From WHTX01 sp038255145 (GTDB lineage: Bacteria; Actinomycetota; Acidimicrobiia; Acidimicrobiales; CAIXPF01), in NCBI GenBank assembly GCA_038255145.1, contig JBBSLP010000028.1, positions 1 through 64,000 on the forward strand: a stretch of 64,000 nt of DNA, written 5' to 3'. Numbering within the stretch: the first letter of the stretch is position 1; each line of letters begins with the position of its first letter. The notes under the pieces are model-generated. The model saw nothing but the letters and a program-made list of their open reading frames with translations. It searched no databases and was not told the DNA's origin. The translations under genes and the position numbers were made by a program. This document shows positions 7,497-16,408 of the stretch, in pieces.

Positions 7497-8711
7497 ATGA
7501 TCGGTCCTGGCATCCTCGACGGCGTCCGCGTGCTCGACCTCACCCGGATCGTGGCCGGACCCATCTGCACCCGGTCCCTGGCCGAGCTCGGCGCCGACGT
7601 CATCAAGGTGGAACCGCCCGAGGGCGACGGGCTGCGTTCGGGCTGGCCCCGCCGGGGCGGGATCTCGGTCCTCTTCGCTGGCCAGAACGCGGGCAAGCGC
7701 TTCGTGGCCGTCGACCTCACCAGGCCCGAAGGCGTCGAGCTCGTCCTCGACCTGGCCGAGCGCTGCGATGTGGTGGTGGAGAACTTCCGCCCCGGCGTGG
7801 CCGAGCGTCTGGGCATCGGCTACCCCCAGGTCAGGGCGCGGCGGGCCGACACCGTCTACTGCTCGGTGTCGGGCTACGGCCAGGACGGCCGGGCTTCGCA
7901 ACGGCGGGCCTACGCCCCCGTCATCCACGCCGAGGTGGGCCTGCTGCAGTTCAAGGCTGACCAGAACGAGCGCGAGCCGGTGCCCGAACCCGTCTCCCAC
8001 GCCGATGTCGCCGCGGGCATGGCTGCGGCCCAGGGCGTGCTCGCCGCCCTGTTCCGGCGGGAGCGCACCGGCGACGGCGCCCACATAGACACGTCCATGT
8101 GCGAGGCCATGTTGGCGGCCAACGAGTGGACGGCGGTGGAGGCCAACGGGGGCCTCGACCACGCCCGCAGCCCCTTCCGCCCCGGGCGGGCCCCCGTGGT
8201 GCAGCTGGGCGACGGGGCGGGCACGTGGGTGGCCATCCCCGGCAACCCCGCCGCCGTCTTCGTCCACTGCGCCCGGCTGTGGGGCCGGCCCGAGCTGTTG
8301 GACGAGGCACGCTTCGCCACCATGGAGTCCCGGTCCGCCCACCTGGACGAATGCCTGCAGCTCATCGCCGAGTTCGCCGCCACCTTCAGCGACTTCGACG
8401 CCTTCGAAGCCACCATGTCGGGCGGGGCCCGCCTACCCGTGGGCCGCCTGCTGTCGATGCCCGACACCCTCACGTCCGACTGGGCCGTGGACCGCGACGC
8501 CTACCTGACCGTGCCCTCGGGCGACGACGGCACCGTGGTCGTGGCCCGCTCGCCCCTGCGCATCACCGGCGCCGACTGCGGACCCCGGGGTGGGGTGCGC
8601 CACCTGGGCGCCGACAACCGGGCCGTGCTGACCGATGTGCTCGGCACCACGGCCGCCGACATCGACGAGCTCGAAGCGGCCGGGGTGCTCGTGGCCCGCA
8701 CCGATCGCTGA
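7497..8711 (+). CDS. CaiB/BaiF family CoA-transferase
   Basis: A 404-residue class III CoA-transferase. These enzymes move CoA between a CoA-thioester donor and a free carboxylic acid. Signature segments: GVRVLDLTRIVAGPICTRSLAELGADVIKVEPP at the N-terminus (quoted in parts: RVLDLTRIVAGP, ELGADVIKVE), NAGKRFVAVDL, CDVVVENFRPGVAERLGIGY, and the later DGAHIDTSMCEAMLA block. A catalytic Asp is expected early in the second block but I did not fix its number. Length is normal. CAGGCT ends 7 nt before the ATG, a weak leaderless promoter. Substrates are unknown. Confidence 0.87.
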   Translation: MIGPGILDGVRVLDLTRIVAGPICTRSLAELGADVIKVEPPEGDGLRSGWPRRGGISVLFAGQNAGKRFVAVDLTRPEGVELVLDLAERCDVVVENFRPGVAERLGIGYPQVRARRADTVYCSVSGYGQDGRASQRRAYAPVIHAEVGLLQFKADQNEREPVPEPVSHADVAAGMAAAQGVLAALFRRERTGDGAHIDTSMCEAMLAANEWTAVEANGGLDHARSPFRPGRAPVVQLGDGAGTWVAIPGNPAAVFVHCARLWGRPELLDEARFATMESRSAHLDECLQLIAEFAATFSDFDAFEATMSGGARLPVGRLLSMPDTLTSDWAVDRDAYLTVPSGDDGTVVVARSPLRITGADCGPRGGVRHLGADNRAVLTDVLGTTAADIDELEAAGVLVARTDR

Positions 8712-8743
8712 GCTCGGTCCTAGCCCGGAGGCAGCCCGCAGGC

Positions 8744-10204
8744 TCAGTCCTCCACGGGCGTCGACGTCAGGGGAAGGCGGACCTTGAAGCGGGTGTCGCC
8801 GGGCACCGATTCGACGGTGAGGTCGCCACGATGGCGCTTGACCACGATGCGCCAGCTGATGTCGAGGCCCAGCCCTGTGCCCTGGCCGATCGGCTTGGTG
8901 GTGAAGAAGGGCTCGAACACCCGGGACTGCACGTCGGCGGGGATGCCCGTACCGGTGTCACCGATCTCGATGAGCATGGCGTCGTTCTCACGGCCGGTGC
9001 ACACGGTGAGGGTGCCCTGGCCGGCCATGGCCTGCGCGGCGTTGTCGATCAGGTTCGTCCACACCTGGTTGAGCTCGGCCGCGTAGACGGCCACCTTGGG
9101 CAGGGAGCGGTCGTAGTCCTTGTGGACGGTGATGCCCTCGAGCTTGGCCGCCATCATGACCAGGGTGGAGTCCAGCAGGTCGTGGATGTCGACGACCTGG
9201 ACGGGGGAGCGGTCCATCTGGGAGTACTGCCGGGTGGCGGCGACGAGGTTGGAGATGCGGTTGACCGAGTCCTCGATCTCGCCCATGAGCAGCTCGGTCT
9301 CCACCGAGTAGCCCATCCAACGCACGGCACCCGCCGCCATCTCGGGGGGGAGGGACTCGGCGATGTCGGCCAGGCAGGCCACGTCGATGCCGCCCTGGGC
9401 CAGGATGGGGGCCACGTCCCAGCCGCCGGGGATGTCGTGGTCGTCGAGCCACTCGGCCAGCTCGTCCTCGCGGTCGCCCTCCTCGATGGGGCTGAGCTTG
9501 GGGGCCTTGGCCACGCCCTCGACGACGTGCTCCTGCAGCTTGACCAGGGTGGCGAGCGAGGTCCGGTCGATCTCGCCCGAGGCCAGCATGGCCAGCTTGT
9601 GGCGCATGCCCGCCACCCGCTCGCGCAGGGCCGAGGTGGCCCGCACCGCGGCGGCCGCGGGGTTGTTCAGCTCGTGGGTGAGGCCCGCCGACAGCGAACC
9701 CAGGGCCAGCAGGCGCTCGCGCTGGCCCACCACGGCCTGGTTGTTCTGCATGCCCAGCATGAGCCCGGCCAGCAGGTGGACGGCCATGGGGTACCACTTG
9801 CGCATCATGTGCTCGAACTCGCGGGCGCCGAGCACGAAGAACCGGGCCGGGGTGACCGCCCGCATGGAGTTCAGGTACACCTGGTCGAGGTCCTCGACGT
9901 AGGCCTGGATGGCTCCGCCGTAGCTGCCGGCCAGGCTGGTGCGGCTCATCTCCACGTCGTCGCCCTGGACGCGGCGCAACAGGGCCACGGTGCCGTCGAG
10001 GAGCACGTAGAAGCAGGTGGCGGGCTCGCCCTCGAGGTGGACCATGTCGCCGGCTTCGCGCCGTTCGATGTCGCCGTTGGCGGCCAGCCAGTCCAGCTTG
10101 GGGGCGTCGAGGGCCTCGAACAGGAACAGGCGGCGCAGCTCGTCGACGCTCACGCGCTCGGTGTCGGCGTCGGACTGGGCGGTGGTGGGATCTGTGGTGG
10201 TCAC
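8744..10204 (-). CDS. Histidine kinase with N-terminal cyclic-nucleotide-binding domain
   Basis: A 486-residue soluble sensor kinase. Residues about 20-150 form a cNMP-binding domain (EAGDMVHLEGEPATCFYVLLDGTVALL). The phosphoacceptor segment LSAGLTHELNNPAAAA lies near residue 176, and the ATPase has N (LNQVWTNLIDNAAQAM), G1 (IGDTGTGIP) and G2 (GQGTGLGLDIS) boxes. No membrane segment is visible. The GTG at 10204 overlaps the stop of the upstream gene in a GTGA arrangement, so the two are translationally coupled. The partner encodes a receiver joined to a thioredoxin-reductase-like flavoprotein, which suggests redox signalling. The cyclic nucleotide ligand is unknown. Confidence 0.88.
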   Translation of the reverse strand: MTTTDPTTAQSDADTERVSVDELRRLFLFEALDAPKLDWLAANGDIERREAGDMVHLEGEPATCFYVLLDGTVALLRRVQGDDVEMSRTSLAGSYGGAIQAYVEDLDQVYLNSMRAVTPARFFVLGAREFEHMMRKWYPMAVHLLAGLMLGMQNNQAVVGQRERLLALGSLSAGLTHELNNPAAAAVRATSALRERVAGMRHKLAMLASGEIDRTSLATLVKLQEHVVEGVAKAPKLSPIEEGDREDELAEWLDDHDIPGGWDVAPILAQGGIDVACLADIAESLPPEMAAGAVRWMGYSVETELLMGEIEDSVNRISNLVAATRQYSQMDRSPVQVVDIHDLLDSTLVMMAAKLEGITVHKDYDRSLPKVAVYAAELNQVWTNLIDNAAQAMAGQGTLTVCTGRENDAMLIEIGDTGTGIPADVQSRVFEPFFTTKPIGQGTGLGLDISWRIVVKRHRGDLTVESVPGDTRFKVRLPLTSTPVED

Positions 10205-11658
10205 AGCTTCTCCAGGTAACGATGTACGAGGGTGACGGCCATGGCGCCCTCGCCGACAGCGGAGGCCACCCGCTTGACGGATTCGGCTCGGGCGTCGCCG
10301 GCCACGAAGATGCCGGGCACGCTGGTCTCGAGGTGGTAGGGGGCGCGATCGAGTGGCCAGCCGTCGGGCAGCTGGCCGTCGTTGGCCAGGTCGGGACCGG
10401 CGAGGACGAAGCCCCGGGGGTCGCGCAGCACGGCCTCGTCCAGCCAGTCGGTGTGGGGGGCGGCGCCGATGAACACAAACAACCAGTCGGCGGGCACGGT
10501 GCGCTCGGCGCCGGTGTTGGCGTCGCGCAGGGTGAGCTCCTCGAGGTGGTCGTTGCCCCTGCCCCCGACGACCTCGGTGCAGGTGTGGACCGTGATGCCC
10601 TCGACCGAGCGCAGCTGCTCGATGAGGTAGTGGGACATGGACCGTTCGAGGGAGTCGCCCCGCACCAGCACGTGGACCCGGCTGGCGTAGCGGGAGAAGT
10701 ACATGGCGGCCTGGCCGGCCGAGTTGGCCCCGCCCACGATGTAGACGTCCTGGTCCTGGCACGAGGGGCCCTCGGTGGTGGCTGCGCCGTAGAACACGCC
10801 GCGGCCGGTGAGGTCGGCCAGGCCGGGCACGTCGAGGCGCCGATAGGCCACGCCGGTGGCGAGGATGACGGTGTGGGCGGCCAGTTCGGTGCCGTCCTCG
10901 AAGCGGGCGACGCGGGCCGAGCCCCGGACGTCGAGGCCGATGACCTTGCGGGTGGTGATGAGCTCGGCGCCGAACTTGGTGGCCTGGCGCCGGGCCCGTT
11001 CGGTCAGCTGCTGGCCCGACACCCCGTCGGGGAAGCCCAGGTAGTTCTCGATGCGCGAGCTCTCCCCGGCCTGACCCCCGGTGGCCCGTCGTTCGACGAG
11101 CACGGTCTTGAGGCCTTCCGAGGCGCCGTACACCGCCGCACCCAGACCGGCGGGGCCGCCGCCGATGACGACGAGGTCGTAGAAGTCTGTGGCCGGGGTG
11201 GTGGACAGGCCCACGTGGGCGGCGAGCTCGGTGTTGGTCGGCTCGACCAGGGTCTCACCCGCGGGGGTGATGCACACGGGGAGCCGCTCGGCGGTCAGGC
11301 CGGCCGCGCTGAGCAGCCGGGCGCCTTCGGGGTCCTCGGCCAGGTACCAGCGCACGGGCACGTTGTTGCGGGCCAGGAAGTCGCGCACCTCGTGGGAGCG
11401 GGCCGACCAGCGGTGGGCCACGACCCGCAGCTCGGTGGGCGGGCGCTTGCGGTCGGCCGCCCACAGGGCGAGCAACCCGTCGATGACGGGGTAGAGGGCC
11501 TCCTCGGGCGGGTCCCACGGCTTGAGCACGTAGTGGTCGACGTCGACGAGGTTGATGGCGGCGATGGCGGCGTCGGTGTCGGCGTAGGCGGTGAGGAGCA
11601 CGCGGCGGGCCCGGGGGAACAGGTCCATGGCCTTCTCGAGGAACTCGATGCCGCTCAT
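10201..11658 (-). CDS. Thioredoxin-reductase-like flavoprotein, main part of a frameshifted receiver fusion
   Basis: From ATG 11658 (MSGIEFLEKAM) this frame carries the second half of a response-regulator receiver (VLLTAYADTDAAIAAIN, then the conserved Lys in YVLKPWDPP), a thioredoxin-like stretch, and an FAD/NAD(P)-binding oxidoreductase (DLVVIGGGPAGLGAAVYGASEG, VILATGVAYRRLDVPG, VYIVGGANSAGQAA, GIFVAGDAR). There is no CxxC redox pair; ATGGQAGESSRIENYLG lies where thioredoxin reductase-like proteins are similar. The receiver's first half lies upstream in another frame (11663-11884). The intact form is the known fused response regulator/thioredoxin-disulfide-reductase type. It precedes the cNMP kinase gene with a 4-bp overlap. 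Confidence 0.85.
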   Translation of the reverse strand: MSGIEFLEKAMDLFPRARRVLLTAYADTDAAIAAINLVDVDHYVLKPWDPPEEALYPVIDGLLALWAADRKRPPTELRVVAHRWSARSHEVRDFLARNNVPVRWYLAEDPEGARLLSAAGLTAERLPVCITPAGETLVEPTNTELAAHVGLSTTPATDFYDLVVIGGGPAGLGAAVYGASEGLKTVLVERRATGGQAGESSRIENYLGFPDGVSGQQLTERARRQATKFGAELITTRKVIGLDVRGSARVARFEDGTELAAHTVILATGVAYRRLDVPGLADLTGRGVFYGAATTEGPSCQDQDVYIVGGANSAGQAAMYFSRYASRVHVLVRGDSLERSMSHYLIEQLRSVEGITVHTCTEVVGGRGNDHLEELTLRDANTGAERTVPADWLFVFIGAAPHTDWLDEAVLRDPRGFVLAGPDLANDGQLPDGWPLDRAPYHLETSVPGIFVAGDARAESVKRVASAVGEGAMAVTLVHRYLEKL

Positions 11659-11662
11659 CTCG

Positions 11663-11884
11663 GGGCATGCGGTAGTCGGCCAGCAGGAGGGCGACGTCCT
11701 CGCCCAGCAGCTTGGTCTCCTTCAGGGCTTCGAGGGCCTGGGGGCCGGACTCGGCCCTGATGATGCGGAAGCGCTCGCCGTACTGTCGTCGCAGGTCACG
11801 GGCTACGGCGCGCGACACCCCGATGTCGTCGTCCACGGTCAGGATGGCGGCTCTGTGCGTCCGGGATCCTTCGGCGGTGGGCAC
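11663..11884 (-). pseudogene. N-terminal half of the receiver, split off by a one-base frameshift
   Basis: From GTG 11884 the sequence reads as a receiver start: AAILTVDDDIGVSRAVARDL with the acidic Asp triad, then EDVALLLADYRMP with the phosphoacceptor Asp. In the next codons the frame breaks. The G run at 11662-11665 (CCCC on the coding strand) is one base longer than needed: with three Cs it reads RMPEMSGIEFLEKA straight into the downstream frame. TACCGT (complement of 11892-11897) ends 7 nt before this GTG, supporting it as the true start of the whole gene (10201-11884, about 560 residues). Either a real frameshift or an assembly indel. Confidence 0.8.
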
Positions 11885-11891
11885 GCGCGTC

Positions 11892-11897
11892 ACGGTA
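11892..11897 (-). promoter_or_regulatory. -10 hexamer TACCGT, leaderless start
   Basis: Minus-strand TACCGT ends 7 nt before the GTG at 11884 that opens the receiver/thioredoxin-reductase gene and the downstream kinase. Confidence 0.6.
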
Positions 11898-11936
11898 GTG
11901 GTCGCCCCGTGGCCAACGCTGTGGTGGACGGTCGGG

Positions 11937-13028
11937 TCAGCCGGTGGTGGGGCTGGTGGCGCCGGCGGTGGTGCCGGCCATGCCTGCGGCGGGGCGCTCA
12001 CGAGCCAGGTCGGCGAACAGCTCGATGGCTTCGGCCTGGTCGGTCTGGATGGTGAGCCCGGTGATGCCCGAGTCGGCCCACGCCGCGTAGCGGTCGCGGA
12101 TGCGGTCGGGCGTGCCCACCAGGCAGCGGGCGTCGACGTAGTCGTCGGGCACGGTGTCGGTTGCTTCCTCCTTGCGGCCAGCGAGGAACAGCTCCTGGAT
12201 CTTCTCGGCTTCTTCCTCGTAGCCCATCTGGCGCATGTGCTGGTTGTGGAAGTTCATGGTCGAGGCACCCATGCCGCCGACGTAGAGGGCGATGCCCGGC
12301 TTCTGGGCGGCCAGGGCCTTGGGCACGTCGTCGGTGATGCGCACGCCGACCATGGCCTGGATCTCGAGGTCGGCCCAGCCCTTGCCGCCCCCGGCGCGGC
12401 GGAAGCCCTCTTCCACCCAGGGGCGGTAGTGCTCCATGCGGCCGGGGATGAAGTGCATGGGCAGCCAGCCGTCGCACAGTTCGGCGGTGAGCTTGACGGT
12501 GGCTTCGGATCCCGAGCCCAGCCAGATGGGCAGGGCGGGGTCGCCGTGGAGGATGGAGCGCAGGGGCTTGCCCAGGCCGGTGGCGCCGGGGCCGTCGTAG
12601 GGCAGGGAGATCTCCCGGCCCTGGTGGGAGACCGGGGCCTCACGCTCGAAGATGGCCTTCATGATGAGGATGTAGTCGCGGAGGCGGTAGTACGGCTTGC
12701 CCCAGGGTTGGCCGTACCAGCCCTCGACGATCTGGGGGCCGGAGACGCCGAGGCCGGCGATGAAGCGACCGCCGCCGGCCAGGGCGTCGGTGGTCTGGGC
12801 CTGCATGGCGCACATGGCCGGGGTGCGGCCGGCGAGTTGCATGATGCCGGTGCCCAGGCGGATGCGCTCGGTGACCGCGGCCAGGTAGGCCAGGGGGGTG
12901 ACGGCGTCCGATCCGTAGGCCTCGGCCGTCCACACCGAGTCGAAGCCCGAGCGTTCGGCCAGGCGGACGAGGTCGAGCGGCAGGTCGAGGCGCGCTCCGG
13001 AGTAGCCCAACGACAGACCGAGCTTCAT
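11937..13028 (-). CDS. Luciferase-like (LLM) F420-dependent oxidoreductase
   Basis: A 363-residue bacterial-luciferase-fold protein: MKLGLSLGYSG start, DSVWTAEAYGSDAVTPLAYLA, TERIRLGTGIMQLAGRTPAM and ALAGGGRFIAGLGVSGPQ are the usual barrel strands, with GIALYVGGMGAS and an LVGTPDRIRDR segment near the end. Such proteins use F420H2 or FMNH2; the motif set is of the actinobacterial F420-dependent kind, but cofactor choice is inference. A long spacer carries TAGCGT about 57 nt upstream (complement of 13086-13091) and a good ribosome site (AAGGGGGAC), so this gene has a normal leader. It is divergent from another LLM gene. Confidence 0.87.
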   Translation of the reverse strand: MKLGLSLGYSGARLDLPLDLVRLAERSGFDSVWTAEAYGSDAVTPLAYLAAVTERIRLGTGIMQLAGRTPAMCAMQAQTTDALAGGGRFIAGLGVSGPQIVEGWYGQPWGKPYYRLRDYILIMKAIFEREAPVSHQGREISLPYDGPGATGLGKPLRSILHGDPALPIWLGSGSEATVKLTAELCDGWLPMHFIPGRMEHYRPWVEEGFRRAGGGKGWADLEIQAMVGVRITDDVPKALAAQKPGIALYVGGMGASTMNFHNQHMRQMGYEEEAEKIQELFLAGRKEEATDTVPDDYVDARCLVGTPDRIRDRYAAWADSGITGLTIQTDQAEAIELFADLARERPAAGMAGTTAGATSPTTG

Positions 13029-13177
13029 GACGTCCCCCTTGGCGGTCCCGTCCCGGTGCGGTCCGGCCCCTCGCCGCCGGGGCGGACGCTAGCCCGCTGG
13101 GCCGGCGCCGGCGCCGGCCCTGGCGGCCGGGCCCGGCCGCCAGCCGACGGGCCCGCTGCCGGCCCCGACCGGTCGCA

Positions 13178-13199
13178 CGTCGAATCGACGTCGAATCCG
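13178..13199 (+). repeat. Dispersed intergenic repeat, copy 2
   Basis: ACGTCGAATCGACGTCGAAT plus CC, in the divergent gap between the two LLM oxidoreductase genes. The arms TCGAATCG and CGAATCC flank the ACGT centre. Confidence 0.65.
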
Positions 13200-13266
13200 C
13201 TGGCGCCCTCTACCTGCGCAAACGGGCGGCAGCTACGCTCCGGCCCACACGACCCTGGGGGGAACC

Positions 13267-14205
13267 ATGGCGCTGCACGTTGGGGTGACGCTGCCGCAGA
13301 TCAAGCGCAGCTGGGCCGAGGCCGCCGCCGCGGCCACCGAGTTCGAAGCGCTCGGCTACGACTCGGTGTGGGTGTGCGACCACCTCTTCGGGGTGCCGTC
13401 GCCCCAGACCCCCATCCTCGAGGCGTGGAGCGAGCTGGCTGCGGTTGCCGCCATCACCAAGCGGGTGGCGCTGGGCTCCCTGGTCACGCCGCCGGGGTTC
13501 CGCAACCCGGCCGTGTTCGCCAAGCAGTTGGCCACCATCGACCACATCGCCGGCGGTGGTCGGGTCATCGCCGGCCTCGGCGCGGGCTGGAACGACGCCG
13601 AGTACCGGGGCTACGGCGTGCCCTTCCCGCCCGTGCGCGACCGCCTAGCCGCATTGGAAGAGACCTGTGAGCTGCTGACGAAGTTCTGGACCGAGGAGCA
13701 GGTCACCTTCGATGGTGCCTTCGCCAAGGCCGACGGGGCGTGGCTCGAGCCCAAGCCCGAAGCGCCGCTGAAGTTGCTGGTGGGTGGGAGCGGCGAGAAG
13801 GTGCTGCTGGGCATCGCGGCGCGCTACGCCGACATCTGGAACAACCTGGCCGTCACCCAGGGCGAGCTCGGCCACAAGGTCGAGGTGCTGCGGCGGCGCT
13901 GTGAGGAGGTCGGCCGGGATCCGGCCGAGGTCACCGTGTCCCAGCAGTGCACCGTGGTCATCGCCGAGACCGACGCCGAGGCCAAGGAAGCCCTGGCCAA
14001 GGCATCCAAGGTCTACGGCGGTCACATGGGGGCGGGCATCGAGGCCCACGGCATCTGGGGCTCGCCCGAGGGGGTCATCGACCGGGTGCGCCGCCACGTC
14101 GACCTGGGTTGCACCATGTTCGTGGTCGAGTTCTTCGGTCGTGACACCCGGGTGCCGGCGCGACTGTTCTCCGAGCTGGTCCTGCCCGAGCTGCGCACCT
14201 GGTAG
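13267..14205 (+). CDS. Luciferase-like (LLM) F420-dependent oxidoreductase
   Basis: A 312-residue LLM-class protein: ALHVGVTLPQIKRSW start, LGYDSVWVCDHLFGVPSPQTP, KRVALGSLVTPPGFRNPAVFAKQ, and the GGRVIAGLGAGWNDAEYRGYGVPFPP signature typical of the F420-dependent TIGR03560-like groups. The late GSPEGVIDRVRRHVDLGC segment is also standard. It starts 6 nt or so after a GGGGGGAA ribosome site, with TACGCT (13233-13238) as a plausible -10. It is only distantly similar to the divergent LLM gene, so it is not a recent duplicate. Substrate unknown. Confidence 0.87.
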   Translation: MALHVGVTLPQIKRSWAEAAAAATEFEALGYDSVWVCDHLFGVPSPQTPILEAWSELAAVAAITKRVALGSLVTPPGFRNPAVFAKQLATIDHIAGGGRVIAGLGAGWNDAEYRGYGVPFPPVRDRLAALEETCELLTKFWTEEQVTFDGAFAKADGAWLEPKPEAPLKLLVGGSGEKVLLGIAARYADIWNNLAVTQGELGHKVEVLRRRCEEVGRDPAEVTVSQQCTVVIAETDAEAKEALAKASKVYGGHMGAGIEAHGIWGSPEGVIDRVRRHVDLGCTMFVVEFFGRDTRVPARLFSELVLPELRTW

Positions 14206-14230
14206 CGACGGTCGGCCTGGCCGGCGGTGC

Positions 14231-14255
14231 ACGTCGAATCGACGTCGAATCGACG
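14231..14255 (+). repeat. Dispersed intergenic repeat, copy 3
   Basis: Contains GTCGAATCGACGTCGAAT followed by CGAC, the fullest form of the element: two 11-bp direct units, or an inverted repeat with one A-A mismatch per arm around ACGT. It lies 26 bp after the LLM gene stop. Confidence 0.7.
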
Positions 14256-14365
14256 CCCCCCGGTCGCTCGCCGCGAACCGGGGTCGGCCGGCCGACGTAC
14301 CGCTCCACGACGTTCGGGCGCGCCTGGCGCCGGGTAGCGATACCTAGTCGACCGAGGGGAGCAGC

Positions 14366-15382
14366 GTGATGCGCAAGAGCAGGATGGCGTTGGCCGTGGC
14401 CGGGGTTCTGGCCCTGGCCCTGGTCGGAACCCCAGCAGGAGCATCGGACGACGTCGATGGCGACCACGGCGGCGACTCGCCGGCCGCCATGGTCCCCGAG
14501 ACGATCGCCCTGCCCAACGGCTTCGCCCCCGAGGGCGTTGTCTTCGGCTATGGACCTGTGCTCTACGCCGGATCCCTGGTGGATGGGGCCATCTACGCCG
14601 CCAACGCCCGCACCGGGGAGGGTCACGTGCTGGTCGAGGGCCAGCCCGACCGCAAGTCCACCGGCCTCGAGTTCGATGACCGCACCGGCCGCCTCTACGT
14701 GTCGGGCGGCGCCACCGGCCACGCCCGGGTCTACGACGCCGCCACCGGCACCGAGCTGACCGACGTGGTGCTGGGCACCGCCCCCACCTTCGTCAACGAC
14801 GTCGCCCTCACCGACGACGCCGCCTGGTTCACCGATTCGAACCAGCCGGTGCTGCACAAGATGTCCCTGGCCGACCCGACCCAGTTCGAGGACGTCCCCC
14901 TCGGTGGTGAGTTCGTGTTCGAGGACGGCGTGCTCAACGCCAACGGCATCGTCACCGCCCCGGATGGCTCCCTCTTCGTGGTGCACAGCAGCCGGGGCGA
15001 GCTGTACCGGGTCGACCCGGCCACCGGTGATGCCACCCTGGTCGACCTGGGCGGCGCCAGCCTGGTCAACGGTGACGGCATGGTCCTCGAGGGTGACGGC
15101 CCGCTCTTCGTGATCCAGAACCGCATCAACCAGGTGTCGGTGATCGATCTGGCCGATGACCTGGTCAGCGGTTCGGTCGTCGACGTGCTCACCGACGACC
15201 GGTTCCGGGTTCCCACAACCGGCGACCTCTACGGCGGCGCCCTGTATGCCGTCAACGCCCGCTTCGGCACCACCCCCGGTCCTGACGTGGACTACGACGT
15301 GGTCCGGGTGACGCTGCCCGACGCTCTGCTCGGCGGTCATGGCCAGCAGGGCTGGGGGTCGCCGGGCTGCTCGGAGAGCTAG
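14366..15382 (+). CDS. Secreted SMP-30/NHL-like beta-propeller protein
   Basis: About 338 residues. A Sec signal (RKSRMALAVAGVLALALVGTPAGA, cleavage near residue 27) leads to a propeller: repeated strands such as GFAPEGVVFGYGPVLYAGSLVDGAIY, GLEFDDRTGRLYVSGG, NANGIVTAPDGSLFVVHSSRGELYRVD, and VNGDGMVLEGDGPLFVIQN. This matches SMP-30/gluconolaconase-like six-bladed propellers, acting outside the cell; no enzyme residue set can be assigned. GTG 14366 and ATG 14369 are both usable after GAGGGGAG. A second larger secreted propeller is found at 59945, suggesting a paralogous pair. Confidence 0.8.
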   Translation: MMRKSRMALAVAGVLALALVGTPAGASDDVDGDHGGDSPAAMVPETIALPNGFAPEGVVFGYGPVLYAGSLVDGAIYAANARTGEGHVLVEGQPDRKSTGLEFDDRTGRLYVSGGATGHARVYDAATGTELTDVVLGTAPTFVNDVALTDDAAWFTDSNQPVLHKMSLADPTQFEDVPLGGEFVFEDGVLNANGIVTAPDGSLFVVHSSRGELYRVDPATGDATLVDLGGASLVNGDGMVLEGDGPLFVIQNRINQVSVIDLADDLVSGSVVDVLTDDRFRVPTTGDLYGGALYAVNARFGTTPGPDVDYDVVRVTLPDALLGGHGQQGWGSPGCSES

Positions 15383-15430
15383 CTTCCGCGGACGTCGCCA
15401 CGGGGGCGACGGCAGGCAGGGGAGTGGCCG

Positions 15431-16408
15431 ATGACCACCGTCGAGACCGCCAGGGGCCCGATCGATTCGGCTGAGCTGGGCCGGGTGCTGATGCACGAGC
15501 ACGTGTTCGTGCTCTCACCCGAGATCCAGCAGAACTACCCCCAGGAGTGGGGCAGCGAGGATCAGCGGGTGGCCGACGCCGTGGCTCGGCTGAACGAGCT
15601 CAAGGCGGCGGGCATCGACGCCATCCTCGATCCGACGGTGCTGGGGCTGGGACGCTACCTGCCCCGCATCGCCAGGATCGCCGAGCAGACCGACCTCCAG
15701 ATCCTGTGTGCCACGGGCCTGTACACGTTCAACGAGCTGCCCCCCTACTTCCGTCGTCGGGTACCGGGCAGCGGGCCCGGTGGGTCCGATCCCATGGTCG
15801 ACATGTTCGTGCGCGACATCACCGAAGGGGTGGCCGGCACCAGCATCAAGGCCGCGGTGCTGAAGTGCGCCACCGACATCCCCGGGGTGACCAAGGACGT
15901 CGAGCGGGTGCTGCGAGCCGTGGCCCGGGCCCATCGCGAGACCGGCGTGCCCATCACCACCCACACCCACGCCCGCACTGAGCGTGGCCTCGAGCAGCAG
16001 GCCATCTTCTTCGAGGAGGGGGTGGACCTGACCCGGGTGGTGATCGGTCACTCGGGGGACACAGATGACCTCGACTACCTGATGAAGCTGATCGACAACG
16101 GCAGCTACCTGGGCATGGACCGCTTCGGCATCGACGCCCACCTGACCACGCCCCAGCGGGTGGGGGTGGTGGCCGAGCTGTGTGCCCGCGGCTACGCCGA
16201 GCGCATGGTCCTGAGCCACGACGCGTCGTGCTACCTGGACTGGATCCCCGGTGAGCTGCCGCATCCGAACATGCCTAACTGGACCTACCTGCACATCAGC
16301 CGCGACGTGCTACCCGCGCTGCGCGAGGCCGGCGTGACCGAGGCCCAGATCGACCAGATGCTGGTGGACAACCCGCGGCGGTTCTTCGACAAGCAGGGTG
16401 CCTACTGA
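15431..16408 (+). CDS. Phosphotriesterase-family metal hydrolase
   Basis: A 325-residue amidohydrolase-superfamily enzyme. The binuclear metal site is complete: HEHV (His-x-His) near residue 23, the bridging Lys in AAVLKCATD, His in PITTHTHA, His in VVIGHSGDTDD, and Asp in VLSHDASC. Members include phosphotriesterases, lactonases and a large group of phosphotriesterase-related proteins of unknown substrate; lactonase activity is common. Length is normal. Start is supported by GGGGAGTGG. The last 7 bases overlap the 3' end of the opposite-strand gene. Confidence 0.88.
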   Translation: MTTVETARGPIDSAELGRVLMHEHVFVLSPEIQQNYPQEWGSEDQRVADAVARLNELKAAGIDAILDPTVLGLGRYLPRIARIAEQTDLQILCATGLYTFNELPPYFRRRVPGSGPGGSDPMVDMFVRDITEGVAGTSIKAAVLKCATDIPGVTKDVERVLRAVARAHRETGVPITTHTHARTERGLEQQAIFFEEGVDLTRVVIGHSGDTDDLDYLMKLIDNGSYLGMDRFGIDAHLTTPQRVGVVAELCARGYAERMVLSHDASCYLDWIPGELPHPNMPNWTYLHISRDVLPALREAGVTEAQIDQMLVDNPRRFFDKQGAY

